64,000 bases of DNA, from assembly GCF_014651075.1 (NCBI RefSeq), contig NZ_BMWE01000004.1, positions 248,001 to 312,000 of the forward strand. The letters are read 5' to 3'. A model generated the notes under the pieces. It searched no databases, was not told the DNA's origin, and worked only from the letters and a program-made list of their open reading frames with translations. This stretch comes from Streptomyces djakartensis. Lineage in GTDB: Bacteria > Actinomycetota > Actinomycetes > Streptomycetales > Streptomycetaceae. Positions 50,054-58,371 of this stretch are shown in pieces; position 1 is the first letter of the stretch, and each line of letters starts with the position of its first letter. Made by a program: the position numbers and the translations under genes.

Positions 50054-50068
50054 CGAACGGCGTTCGAA
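50054..50068. promoter_or_regulatory. Operator-like repeat B between the GH43 genes
   Basis: CGAACGGCGTTCGAA, containing the perfect palindrome GAACGGCGTTC, 60 bp ahead of the forward GH43 start. Copies A and B are 147 bp apart, one near each divergent gene. Confidence 0.55.
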
Positions 50069-50128
50069 ATGCCGAAGGGGTGTGCGCGGGCGGTATCTCC
50101 GCACCACCAGCACCAGAGGGAGTGTCCC

Positions 50129-51592
50129 GTGAGGTCTTCGCTCACCCGCCGAACGGTCCTCGGCATGATCGCCGGCTCGGCCGCGGCGACCGCCACCGGC
50201 GTCCCGGCCGCCGGTACCGCACACGCCGCCGTGCCCACGTCACCCGGTGTGACGTACACGAACACCATCGCCGAGCGGCGGGCCGACCCGCACATCTTCC
50301 GGCACACCGACGGTTTCTACTACTTCACCGCCACCGTGCCGGAGTACGACCGGATCGTGCTGCGCCGGGCCACCACGATCCAGGGGCTCACGTCGGCCGC
50401 CGAGACGAGCATCTGGACGAAGCACTCCACCGGCGAGATGGGCGCCCACATCTGGGCTCCGGAGATTCACTTCATCGACGGCAAGTGGTACGTCTACTTC
50501 GCCGCGGGCGCCGCGAACGACATCTGGAGGATCCGTCCCTACGTCCTGGAGTGCACGGCAGCGAACCCGGTCACGGGCACCTGGACGGAGAAGGGCCGTA
50601 TCGCGCTGCCGCTGGACACCTTCTCCCTGGACGCGACGACCTTCGCCGTCAACGGCACCCGCTACCTCGCCTGGGCGCAGCACGACCCCGCCGTCGGACG
50701 CGGCACCAACCTGTACATGGCGCGGATGTCCAGCCCGTGGGCCATCACCGGCACACCGGTCATGATCAGCCGGCCGACCGCCTCCTGGGAGACCGCCGGA
50801 GGCGAGACGGTCAACGAGGGCCCGGCCGTGATCCAGCGGGGCGGCAAGGTCTTCATGACCTTCTCGGCCAGTGCCACCGACGCCAACTACTGCATGGGCC
50901 TGCTGACCGCGTCCGCCTCGGCCGACCTGCTGAACGCGTCGTCGTGGACGAAGACCGGGCGCCCGGTCTTCGCCAGCAACGCCGCCACCAGCCAGTACGG
51001 CCCCGGGCACAACCAGTTCACGGTCTCCGAGGACGGCAGGTCGGACATCCTCGTCTACCACGACCGCGGCTACAAGGACATCAGCGGTGCCCCGCTCAAC
51101 GACCCCAACCGCCGCACCCGCGTGCAGAAGATCTACTGGAAGGCCGACGGCACACCCGACTTCGGCATTCCGGTCGCCGACGGTCCCACCCCGATCCGGC
51201 TCTCCTCGTACAACTTCCCCGACCGGTTCGTCCGGCACTGGGAATACCGCGCCAGGATCGAGCCGAACGTCTCGCCGCTGGCCGACTCGCAGTTCCGTGT
51301 CGTGACCGGTCTCGCCGGCGCCGGCACCGTCTCCCTGGAGTCGGCGAACTTTCCCGGCTACTTCCTGCGCCACAGGAACCACGACGTGTGGGTGGAGAAG
51401 AACGACGGGACGTCGCTGTTCGCCGGTGACGCCTCCTTCAGCGCCCGGGCCGGTCTCGCGGACTCCGCCGGAGTCTCGTACGAGTCGTACAACCTCCCGG
51501 GCCGCTACATCCGCCACTACGACTACCTGCTGCGGGTCCAGGCTCTCAGCACGGCGACCGACCGGGCCGACGCCACCTTCCATACCCAGTGA
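50129..51592 (+). CDS. Tat-exported GH43-family hydrolase with AbfB domain (487 aa)
   Basis: GTG 50129 follows GAGGGAG at seven bases. The N terminus VRSSLTRRTVLGMIAGSAAA is a twin-arginine signal with the RRTVLGM box, cut near AHA-AVP. The GH43 propeller carries the three acidic positions: RRADPHIFRHTDGFYYFTAT (base Asp), LDATTFAVNGTRYLAWAQ (Asp) and VNEGPAVIQRGGKVFMTFS (Glu). The C-terminal AbfB repeats include SYNFPDRFVRHWEY, SANFPGYFLRHRNH and SYNLPGRYIRHYDY. It acts on arabinose-containing polymers outside the cell. Its export route (Tat) differs from that of its divergent neighbour (Sec). Confidence 0.85.
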   Translation: MRSSLTRRTVLGMIAGSAAATATGVPAAGTAHAAVPTSPGVTYTNTIAERRADPHIFRHTDGFYYFTATVPEYDRIVLRRATTIQGLTSAAETSIWTKHSTGEMGAHIWAPEIHFIDGKWYVYFAAGAANDIWRIRPYVLECTAANPVTGTWTEKGRIALPLDTFSLDATTFAVNGTRYLAWAQHDPAVGRGTNLYMARMSSPWAITGTPVMISRPTASWETAGGETVNEGPAVIQRGGKVFMTFSASATDANYCMGLLTASASADLLNASSWTKTGRPVFASNAATSQYGPGHNQFTVSEDGRSDILVYHDRGYKDISGAPLNDPNRRTRVQKIYWKADGTPDFGIPVADGPTPIRLSSYNFPDRFVRHWEYRARIEPNVSPLADSQFRVVTGLAGAGTVSLESANFPGYFLRHRNHDVWVEKNDGTSLFAGDASFSARAGLADSAGVSYESYNLPGRYIRHYDYLLRVQALSTATDRADATFHTQ

Positions 51593-51627
51593 GCCGCAAG
51601 CGGAGGGAACAACAGTGAGGGTCCCGG

Positions 51628-52746
51628 TCAGTCCGCGCTGAGGGGTATCCGCAGCCGGACCCGGTAGCCGCCCTCGGCGGTCGGGCCCGCGTCCAGGGTG
51701 CCGTGCAGGATCTCGGCCCGCTCCCGCAGGCCGACCAAGCCCTGCCGCGAACCGGGCAGGGACAGGGAGGGGCGTGTGGGAGGGGTGTTGGTGACGGTCA
51801 CTCCGACGTCGGCGCCGTCCTGCCACAGCTCGACTTGCGCCGTGGCGCCGGGGGCGTGCTTGCGGACGTTGGTCAGCGCCTCCTGGACCGTGCGGTAGAG
51901 GGCCCGCTGCGCGGGTGTGCCCACCGCGGAGGGAAGCTCGCCCGACAGTTCCGTGTGAGTGCCGCTGGATTCCACCAGTGTGCGCAGGTCGCCCAGGGTG
52001 GGCTGAGGCGTCAGCTCCGTGGCGTGGCCGCCGGAGGCGCGCAGCAGCGTGACCATGGTGCGCAGTTCGTCGAGGGTGGTGACGCTCAGCGAACGGATCG
52101 TGCGGGCGGCCTCTTTCGCGTCCGCGTCCTTGGTGGCGACCTGCAACGCCCCGGCGCGTACGGCGATGAGGCTGACCTGGTGGGAGACCACGTCGTGCAT
52201 CTCGCGGGCCAGCTGGGCGCGTTCGCGGGCGAGCACCGCCTGGGCGTGCAGCGCCCGCTCGTGTTCCCTCGCCTCCTCGATCTCGACAAGCCGCCGCGCC
52301 AGGTCCCGGCGCGCCTGGAGAAGCTGTGCGATGAGGACCGGTGCGGCGGCGGTCGCCAGGCCGTAGACGAAGGTGAGCAGCGTCATGGTCCGGCCGACCT
52401 CGGCGAGGCCGGCCAGTGGCCACGGAGTGCTGTTCGCGACCGCGGTCAGGGCGACGCACGCGGCGAGGAGGGGGCGGTTGCGGGAGCGTTCGGCCAGGGT
52501 GAACAGCGCCGCCAGCGGAGCGACGGCGACAGGCTGTGTCAGCGAGATGGGCAGGGTGAGCAGGAACACGCCGAGCGGGAACCGGCGCCGGAAGGCCAAG
52601 GCGGCGCAGCCGAGCGTGGCCAGCGCGATACCGAGGCGCGTGTCGTCCAGCAGGTTCAGCCGCAGATCCACGGCCGCCGCCCCCACCAGGGCGAGGTCGG
52701 CGACCGGCGCGGGCACACGGTCCCGCAGTGCCCGGGCACGTCTCAC
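51628..52746 (-). CDS. NarL-system sensor histidine kinase, DesK-like (372 aa)
   Basis: GTG 52746 overlaps the regulator stop. Four to five membrane segments form the N-terminal half (LALVGAAAVDLRLNLL, LGIALATLGCAALAF, FPLGVFLLTLPISL, LLTFVYGLATAAAPVLIAQ). The HisKA_3 helix has the His in LAREMHDVVSHQVSLIAV. The ATPase part keeps EALTNVRKHA (N box) and GLVGLRERAE (G box). It is a typical short kinase of Streptomyces NarL-type pairs, with no sensor domain outside the membrane, so it may sense membrane state. It phosphorylates the regulator at 52743. Confidence 0.87.
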   Translation of the reverse strand: MRRARALRDRVPAPVADLALVGAAAVDLRLNLLDDTRLGIALATLGCAALAFRRRFPLGVFLLTLPISLTQPVAVAPLAALFTLAERSRNRPLLAACVALTAVANSTPWPLAGLAEVGRTMTLLTFVYGLATAAAPVLIAQLLQARRDLARRLVEIEEAREHERALHAQAVLARERAQLAREMHDVVSHQVSLIAVRAGALQVATKDADAKEAARTIRSLSVTTLDELRTMVTLLRASGGHATELTPQPTLGDLRTLVESSGTHTELSGELPSAVGTPAQRALYRTVQEALTNVRKHAPGATAQVELWQDGADVGVTVTNTPPTRPSLSLPGSRQGLVGLRERAEILHGTLDAGPTAEGGYRVRLRIPLSAD

Positions 52747-53438
52747 CGTCCGGCCCTCGCCCGTGGGTGCTCGTCGAGCAGTCCGGCCCGCTGCGCCAGC
52801 AGCGCGGCCCGCACCCGGCTCGACACCCGTAGCTTGGCGAGGATGGCGCTGACGTGGTCCTTGACCGTGCCGGCACCCAGGTGGACGCGCGCCCCGATGT
52901 CGGCGTTCGACAGGCCCTCCGCCACCAGGACGAGGACGTCGCGTTCGCGGGCGGTGAGCAGCCGGACCCGTGCGGCGTCCTCGTCGGCGGCCGCCCGGCT
53001 GCCGGGGTGGCTGTGCAGCAGGGTCCGCGACGCCTTGGGGGAGAGCACCACGCCGCCCGCCGCCAGGGTGCGCACCAGGTGGGCGAGCTGGTCCGGTTCG
53101 GTGTCCTTGAGCAGGAAACCCGCCGCGCCGGAATGCAGCGCGGTCAGGATGTACTCGTCGGCGTCGAACGTGGTCAGCATCGCCACCACCGGCGGGTCCG
53201 GCATCGTGCGCAGCTCGCGCAGCACGGTGAGCCCGTCGACGTCCGGCATCCGGATGTCCAGCAGAACCACGTCCGGCCGCTCCCGGCGGACCGTTTCCAC
53301 GGCCTGGCCACCGCTCGCGGTCGCGACGACCTCGATGTCCTCGGACGCGCCCAGAATGAGCTCGAAACCCGAGCGGACCAGTGCCTCGTCGTCCACCACC
53401 ACTACCCGGATCACGCGCTCCGCCTCATCCTCGTTCAT
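52743..53438 (-). CDS. NarL/LuxR-family response regulator (231 aa)
   Basis: The receiver domain has the acidic pair DDE at 16-18, phospho-acceptor Asp61 in VVLLDIRMP and Lys in FLLKDTEP. The C-terminal LuxR-type HTH reads LTARERDVLVLVAEGLSNADIGARVHLGAGTVKDHV. It is transcribed first and overlaps the kinase gene by four bases. The targets are not evident. Neighbours are a GH43 gene (convergent) and a TSUP transporter gene (same strand, 174 bp upstream). Confidence 0.88.
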   Translation of the reverse strand: MNEDEAERVIRVVVVDDEALVRSGFELILGASEDIEVVATASGGQAVETVRRERPDVVLLDIRMPDVDGLTVLRELRTMPDPPVVAMLTTFDADEYILTALHSGAAGFLLKDTEPDQLAHLVRTLAAGGVVLSPKASRTLLHSHPGSRAAADEDAARVRLLTARERDVLVLVAEGLSNADIGARVHLGAGTVKDHVSAILAKLRVSSRVRAALLAQRAGLLDEHPRARAGR

Positions 53439-53612
53439 GCTGTCCGGCCCATGCCGACTCGACCCTAAAGCCAGGAGGGGCCCCGGTGGCCCGGCGAGCG
53501 GCAGCTCCGGGCCACACGGCGGGGTGGCTCCCGCCAGTCGGCAGGGGGGACGGGCAGTCGGCCGCTCACGGACAGTGGCGGACGGGTAAGGACTCCACGG
53601 CGTGGAGATCGG

Positions 53613-54386
53613 TCAGCGCAGCAGGAGTTGCACGATGGCGACGACGCCGACGGCGACGATGACGGCCCTCAGGGCGGTGCGCGAGAGCCGGCGGCCGACC
53701 CCGGCGCCGATCTGCCCGCCGAGGGCGGAGCCGACGGCGATCAGCAGGACCGCTGTCCAGTCGAACTCTGCGACGAACAGGAAGAAGCAGGCGGCGACAC
53801 CGTTGACGACGGCCGCGAGAACGTTCTTGACGGCGTTGACGCGTTGCAGGTCATCGTCGAGGAGCAGGCTCATCAACGAGAGATAGATGATCCCTTGGGC
53901 GGCGCCGAAGTAGCCGCCGTACGCGCTGGCGAGGAGCAGTCCGACCAGGAGGACAGGTCCGCCGTACGTGCGGCCGGCTGCGCCGTCGTTCTCGCGGCGG
54001 CGCTGCAGGGCTCTGGCGAGGCGGGGCTGGAACAGGACGAGGACGAGCGCGAGGGCGATCAGGACGGGGACGATCGTGTCGAAGGCCTCGGAGGGCAGGG
54101 CGAGCAGGAGGATGGCGCCGCCGAGTCCGCCGATGAGGGCGGTGGTGCCGAGGACGAGTGCGCGGCGGCCCTGTCCGCGGAGTTCGGCGCGATACCCGAT
54201 GGCCCCGCTGATGGCGCCGGGGACGAGGCCGAGCGTGTTGGAGACGTTGGCGGTGATCGGCGGCAGGCCGATGGCCAGCAGCACCGGGAAGGTGATCAGG
54301 GTGCCGGAGCCGACGACGGTGTTGATCGCGCCGGCTCCGATGCCCGCCGCGAAGACGGCCAGTGCTTCCCAGACGGACAAGGCCAT
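53613..54386 (-). CDS. TSUP (TauE/SafE-type) membrane transporter (257 aa)
   Basis: Eight membrane segments with the TSUP halves visible: AVFAAGIGAGAINTVVGSGTLITFP and NVSNTLGLVPGAISGAIGYR, then again LLLASAYGGYFGAAQGIIYL and NAVKNVLAAVVNGVAACF. Family members move sulfite, sulfonates or similar small anions. The length (257 aa) is normal. It stands alone, divergent from the sigma-factor gene with 228 bp between them. Substrate unknown. Confidence 0.82.
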   Translation of the reverse strand: MALSVWEALAVFAAGIGAGAINTVVGSGTLITFPVLLAIGLPPITANVSNTLGLVPGAISGAIGYRAELRGQGRRALVLGTTALIGGLGGAILLLALPSEAFDTIVPVLIALALVLVLFQPRLARALQRRRENDGAAGRTYGGPVLLVGLLLASAYGGYFGAAQGIIYLSLMSLLLDDDLQRVNAVKNVLAAVVNGVAACFFLFVAEFDWTAVLLIAVGSALGGQIGAGVGRRLSRTALRAVIVAVGVVAIVQLLLR

Positions 54387-54614
54387 CTCCCTACGTGATC
54401 AGCGTGTCGCCTCCCCGCCGCTCGGGGGCGGTCAACGGCTCGCCTTGATCATGCACGATCAAACTGCCGCGCCGCATCGCCCGGCGCCGGTCTGCTGACC
54501 AGCAACGGTGTGGACACGATGCGCCCGTCCCCCTCCACAAGCATGGATACCGGGCGGTAATGTCGCCCCCCGCCGGACGGCACGAGACGGCGGAGTGAGC
54601 ACGAAGGGGTCCTC

Positions 54615-55703
54615 ATGGCGACGGACATGCCTGCTGAGACAGAGGCGGCCATAGCTGCTGGGACGGAGCCGGACCACGAGCGCTGGCAGCGTATGTGGGG
54701 CCACCGCGAGCAGTTGCTCAAGGTGGCCCGGCGCAGGTCGATGAGCCAGGAGGACGCCGAGGACGCCGTGCACGAGGCGATGCTGCGCGCCGCCGAGCGC
54801 CCGGACCTCGACGACGAGCGCCTCGGCGCCTGGCTGACGACCGTCACCATGCGGCTGTGCTTCGACCGGTACCGGCAGGTCAACCGCGAGGCCCAGGTGC
54901 GCACCAGCCCCACGCTGGTCGCGCCGGGCCCGGTGCCCGTCGAGGAGGCGGTGTGCGACCGGGCCGAGGCGAAGTGGCTGGCCGTGCGCAGCGGGGAACT
55001 GCCCGCCCGGCAGGCGGAGGCGCTGCGGCTCAAGTCCGAGGACCTGGACGTCGGCCAGGTCGCCGTGCGGATGGGGCTGAGCTACCGGACGGTCGAGTCG
55101 CTGCTCGCCCGGGCCCGGCGGACGCTGCGCGCCTCGCTGGCCGGGACGCTCGGGGTCGTGGTGTTCCTGCTCGGCCGCGGACGGCCGCGGGGAGGCGGGA
55201 AGGCGCAGGCCGTGGCCGTCGCGTCGACGGCGGCGACCCTGGTGGTGGCGGGGTTCGTGCTGCCGTACACGCTCGACGGCGGCGGGGGAGGGGGCGGTCC
55301 GGCTCCGCGGGCCTCCGTTTCCGGGCCCCCGGAGACGGTCACGGTCGACGGGGACGGTGAGGCGCGGCGTGCGCCGGAGCCGCGCCGGTCGTCGCCCGTG
55401 TCCGCGGCTCCCGGCGATCGCCCGACGGGATCGGCGGCCGGCGGCGGGCCGGTGCTGCCGCTGTCCGTGCCGTCCCTGCCCGAGGCCTCGGTGCCCTCGC
55501 TTCCGGAACTGCCGGCGCCGGAGGTTCCCGGCGTTCCCCGGATTCCCGAGGTCACCGATGCGCCCGGGCTGCCGGGCACGCCGGACGCACCGGACATGAC
55601 CGACCTGCCGGATCCGCCGCTCGAGTCCGCCGTTCCGTCGCTGACGCCCGTGTCGTCGACGTCGCCGGTTCCTGGCACCTCCGTCGTACCGCCCGGCGTG
55701 TAG
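54615..55703 (+). CDS. ECF-type sigma factor with membrane segment and Pro-rich C-terminal tail (362 aa)
   Basis: ATG 54615. Residues 25 to about 95 are sigma region 2 (HREQLLKVARRRSMSQEDAEDAVHEAML, LTTVTMRLCFDRYRQ) and about 130-180 are region 4 (LPARQAEALRLKSEDLDVGQVAVRMGLSYRTVESLLARARRTLR). A membrane helix follows at about 205-222 (AVASTAATLVVAGFVLPY), then a glycine run and about 130 Pro/Ser-rich residues (VPSLPEASVPSLPEL, PEVPGVPRIPEV). Common ECF factors stop at region 4. The membrane-bound form could be released by proteolysis or sense the envelope. It precedes the Mce operon by 144 bp, and its tail resembles that of MceE. Confidence 0.8.
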   Translation: MATDMPAETEAAIAAGTEPDHERWQRMWGHREQLLKVARRRSMSQEDAEDAVHEAMLRAAERPDLDDERLGAWLTTVTMRLCFDRYRQVNREAQVRTSPTLVAPGPVPVEEAVCDRAEAKWLAVRSGELPARQAEALRLKSEDLDVGQVAVRMGLSYRTVESLLARARRTLRASLAGTLGVVVFLLGRGRPRGGGKAQAVAVASTAATLVVAGFVLPYTLDGGGGGGGPAPRASVSGPPETVTVDGDGEARRAPEPRRSSPVSAAPGDRPTGSAAGGGPVLPLSVPSLPEASVPSLPELPAPEVPGVPRIPEVTDAPGLPGTPDAPDMTDLPDPPLESAVPSLTPVSSTSPVPGTSVVPPGV

Positions 55704-55847
55704 GACAGCCCGCACCGCCGTCCGCGACCCCCGCCACGAACCGGCCCGGAAACCCGTCGGAAAAAAACCGGTCACCTCGCGACGGACGCCCCGCCCCTCC
55801 CCGTAGAGCAGATGTCGGAGCTGCTCCACGGCTGAAGGGTGGACCGG

Positions 55848-56792
55848 ATGGGCGTCGAGATCTGTGTGGAAGGGCTGACCAAGTCCTTCGGTCACCAGGT
55901 CATCTGGCAGGACGTCTCGCTGACCCTGCCCGCCGGGGAGGTGTCGGTCATGCTCGGCCCCTCGGGCACGGGCAAGTCGGTGTTCCTCAAGACGCTCGTC
56001 GGGCTGCTGAAGCCGGAACGCGGCTCGATCACGATCCAGGGCAGGGACATCACCAGGCTCCGCGAGCACGACCTGTACGAGGTGCGGAAGCTGTTCGGGG
56101 TGCTGTTCCAGGACGGCGCGCTGTTCGGCTCGATGAACCTGTACGACAACATCGCCTTCCCGCTGCGCGAGCACACCCGCAAGTCCGAGAGCCAGATCCG
56201 GCGCATCGTGCTGGAGAAGATGGACATGGTCGGGCTGATCGGCGCCGAGGGGAAACTGCCCGGCGAGATCTCCGGCGGTATGCGCAAGCGGGCCGGACTG
56301 GCGCGGGCCCTGGTGCTGGATCCCGAGATCATCCTGTTCGACGAGCCCGACTCGGGCCTCGACCCCGTACGCGTCGCCTACCTCAACCAGCTGATCGTCG
56401 ACCTCAACGCGCAGATCGACGCCACCTTCCTGATCGTCACGCACGACATCGCCTCGGCCCGCCAGGTGCCGGACAACATCGGACTGCTGTTCCGGCGTGA
56501 GCTGGTGATGTTCGGCCCGCGCGAGGAGCTGCTGACCAGCGACGAGCCCGTGGTGCGCCAGTTCCTGAACGGCCGGATGCAGGGGCCGATCGGCATGGCC
56601 GAGGAGAAGGACGCCGCGCAGGTCGAGCAGGAACTGGCACAGCTCGGCGACGCCGGGCACACCACGACGCCCGGCAGTCAGGAACTCCCTCCCCGCCTGC
56701 TGCCGGGCCCGGGCATCACCAGACCGGCCCGCTGGCAGGCCATCGCGGAGCGGGAGGGCGCACTGCGCCGGAGGGAGGTGGCCGGAGCGTGA
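55848..56792 (+). CDS. Mce-system ABC ATPase, Mkl/MceG-type (314 aa)
   Basis: ATG 55848 is used because GAAGGG lies eight bases before it; GTG 55839 would sit on the RBS. Walker A GPSGTGKSVFLKTL, signature ISGGMRKRAGLARAL, Walker B ILFDEPDSGLDPV and switch His in LIVTHDIAS are intact. The C-terminal extension (from about 240) is the usual MceG-type tail, here ending in ARWQAIAEREGALRRREV. It powers lipid uptake by the YrbE permeases and Mce proteins encoded next; the stop overlaps the first yrbE gene as GTGA. Confidence 0.87.
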   Translation: MGVEICVEGLTKSFGHQVIWQDVSLTLPAGEVSVMLGPSGTGKSVFLKTLVGLLKPERGSITIQGRDITRLREHDLYEVRKLFGVLFQDGALFGSMNLYDNIAFPLREHTRKSESQIRRIVLEKMDMVGLIGAEGKLPGEISGGMRKRAGLARALVLDPEIILFDEPDSGLDPVRVAYLNQLIVDLNAQIDATFLIVTHDIASARQVPDNIGLLFRRELVMFGPREELLTSDEPVVRQFLNGRMQGPIGMAEEKDAAQVEQELAQLGDAGHTTTPGSQELPPRLLPGPGITRPARWQAIAEREGALRRREVAGA

Positions 56793-57559
56793 GCCTGTCG
56801 CCGACCGGAGCGCTGCGGCACTCGGGCAACCTGTTCGCGATGGCGCTGGACGTCGTGCGGACCATCCCCCGGCGGCCCTTCCAGGCCCGGGAGTTCATCC
56901 AGCAGGCCTGGTTCGTCGCGAGCGTCACCATCCTGCCCACGGCCCTGGTGTCGATCCCCTTCGGGGCGGTCATCGCCCTGCAGATCGGCAGCCTGACCCG
57001 GCAGCTCGGCGCCCAGTCCTTCGCGGGCGCCGCCTCCGTCCTCGCCGTCCTGCGGGAGGCCTCGCCGATCGTCACCGCACTGCTGATCGCGGGCGCGGGC
57101 GGCACCGCGATCTGCGCGGACCTCGGAGCCCGCAAGATCCGGGACGAGATCGACGCGATGCAGGTGCTCGGCATCGACCCCATCCACCGGCTGGTCGTAC
57201 CCCGCGTACTGGCCTCCATGGTGGTGGCCGTGCTGCTCAACGGCCTGGTGTCGGTGGTGGGCGTGGCCGGCGGCTACTTCTTCAACGTGATCCTCCAGAA
57301 CGGCACGCCCGGCGCCTACCTGGCGTCCTTCACCACCCTCGCCCAGCTCTCCGACCTGTGGGCGGCGGAGGTGAAGGCCCTGGTGTTCGGGGCGATCGCC
57401 GGGATCGTCGCCTCGTACAAGGGGCTCACCGCGAAAGGCGGCCCCAAGGGCGTCGGCGACGCGGTCAACCAGTCCGTGGTGATCACCTTCATGTTGCTGT
57501 TCGTGACGAACTTCGTGATGACCGCCGTGTACTTCCAAGTCGTTCCGCAGAGGGGCTGA
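56789..57559 (+). CDS. yrbE1A: MlaE/YrbE-type permease, first copy (256 aa)
   Basis: GTG 56789 overlaps the ATPase stop. Five to six membrane helices, with the MlaE-family stretch VLREASPIVTALLIAGAGGTAICADLGARKIRDEIDAMQVLGIDP, including the EIDAM loop that contacts the ATPase. Length and motif spacing are normal. It forms the membrane channel with the second YrbE protein, three bases downstream. Confidence 0.88.
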   Translation: MSLSPTGALRHSGNLFAMALDVVRTIPRRPFQAREFIQQAWFVASVTILPTALVSIPFGAVIALQIGSLTRQLGAQSFAGAASVLAVLREASPIVTALLIAGAGGTAICADLGARKIRDEIDAMQVLGIDPIHRLVVPRVLASMVVAVLLNGLVSVVGVAGGYFFNVILQNGTPGAYLASFTTLAQLSDLWAAEVKALVFGAIAGIVASYKGLTAKGGPKGVGDAVNQSVVITFMLLFVTNFVMTAVYFQVVPQRG

Positions 57560-57562
57560 GGC

Positions 57563-58366
57563 ATGGCGCTGTTGCAACGTCTGGAGGAACTGGGCACCCA
57601 GCTCTCCTTCTACGGCCGCTCGCTCGCCTGGACGGGCCGCACGCTGCGCCGCTACAAGAAGGAGATCGTCCGGCTGCTCGCCGAGGTGAGCTTCGGACGC
57701 GGGGCACTGGCCGTCGTCGGCGGCACGGTCGGCGTCATCGCCTTCCTGTCGTTCTTCACCGGCACCGAGGTGGGCCTGCAGGGCTACGCGGCCCTCAACC
57801 AGCTCGGCACCTCCAACTTCGTGGCCTTCCTGTCGGCGTACTTCAACACCCGGGAGATCGCCCCGCTGGTGGCCGGGCTCGCCCTGTCCGCCACGGTCGG
57901 CGCCGGGTTCACCGCACAGCTCGGAGCGATGCGGATCAGTGAGGAGACCGACGCCCTGGAGGTGATGGGCGTTCCCTCGCTGCCGTTCCTGGTGACCACC
58001 AGGATGATCGCCGGTTTCGTCGCCGTGATCCCGCTGTACGTGATCGGCCTGCTGTCCTCCTACCTCGCCGCCCGCACCATCACCACCGTCTACTACGGGC
58101 AGTCGACCGGCACCTACGACCACTACTTCCAGCAGTACCTGCCGCCCGTCGACGTGCTGTGGTCCTTCGGCAAGGTGATCGTCTTCGCCGTACTGATCAT
58201 CCTGGTGCACTGCTACTACGGCTACTACGCGAGCGGCGGACCCGCCGGGGTCGGCGTCGCGGTGGGCCGCGCGGTACGGACCTCGATCGTCGCCGTCAAC
58301 GTTCTCGACTTCTTCCTGAGCCTCGCGATCTGGGGCGCCAACACGACCGTACGGATCGCGGGGTGA
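57563..58366 (+). CDS. yrbE1B: MlaE/YrbE-type permease, second copy (267 aa)
   Basis: ATG 57563 follows AGAGGGGCTGAGGC. The family motif here reads VAGLALSATVGAGFTAQLGAMRISEETDALEVMGVPS, a B-type variant of the EEIDAL loop. A soluble N-terminal helix (RSLAWTGRTLRRYKKEIVRLL) precedes the membrane helices. The pair YrbEA/YrbEB together with the ATPase is the standard actinobacterial Mce transporter core. The mceA start is five bases after its stop. Confidence 0.88.
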   Translation: MALLQRLEELGTQLSFYGRSLAWTGRTLRRYKKEIVRLLAEVSFGRGALAVVGGTVGVIAFLSFFTGTEVGLQGYAALNQLGTSNFVAFLSAYFNTREIAPLVAGLALSATVGAGFTAQLGAMRISEETDALEVMGVPSLPFLVTTRMIAGFVAVIPLYVIGLLSSYLAARTITTVYYGQSTGTYDHYFQQYLPPVDVLWSFGKVIVFAVLIILVHCYYGYYASGGPAGVGVAVGRAVRTSIVAVNVLDFFLSLAIWGANTTVRIAG

Positions 58367-58371
58367 GACCG

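Noticed and set aside
50240..52876. Long minus-strand frame of 878 codons
   Set aside because: It covers the antisense of the GH43 gene and a shifted frame of the histidine kinase; composition and motifs fit a shadow.
54615..55703. Reading the Pro-rich tail of the sigma factor as frame error
   Set aside because: The frame stays open without gaps to a single stop, has normal codon bias, and the repeats resemble those of MceE.
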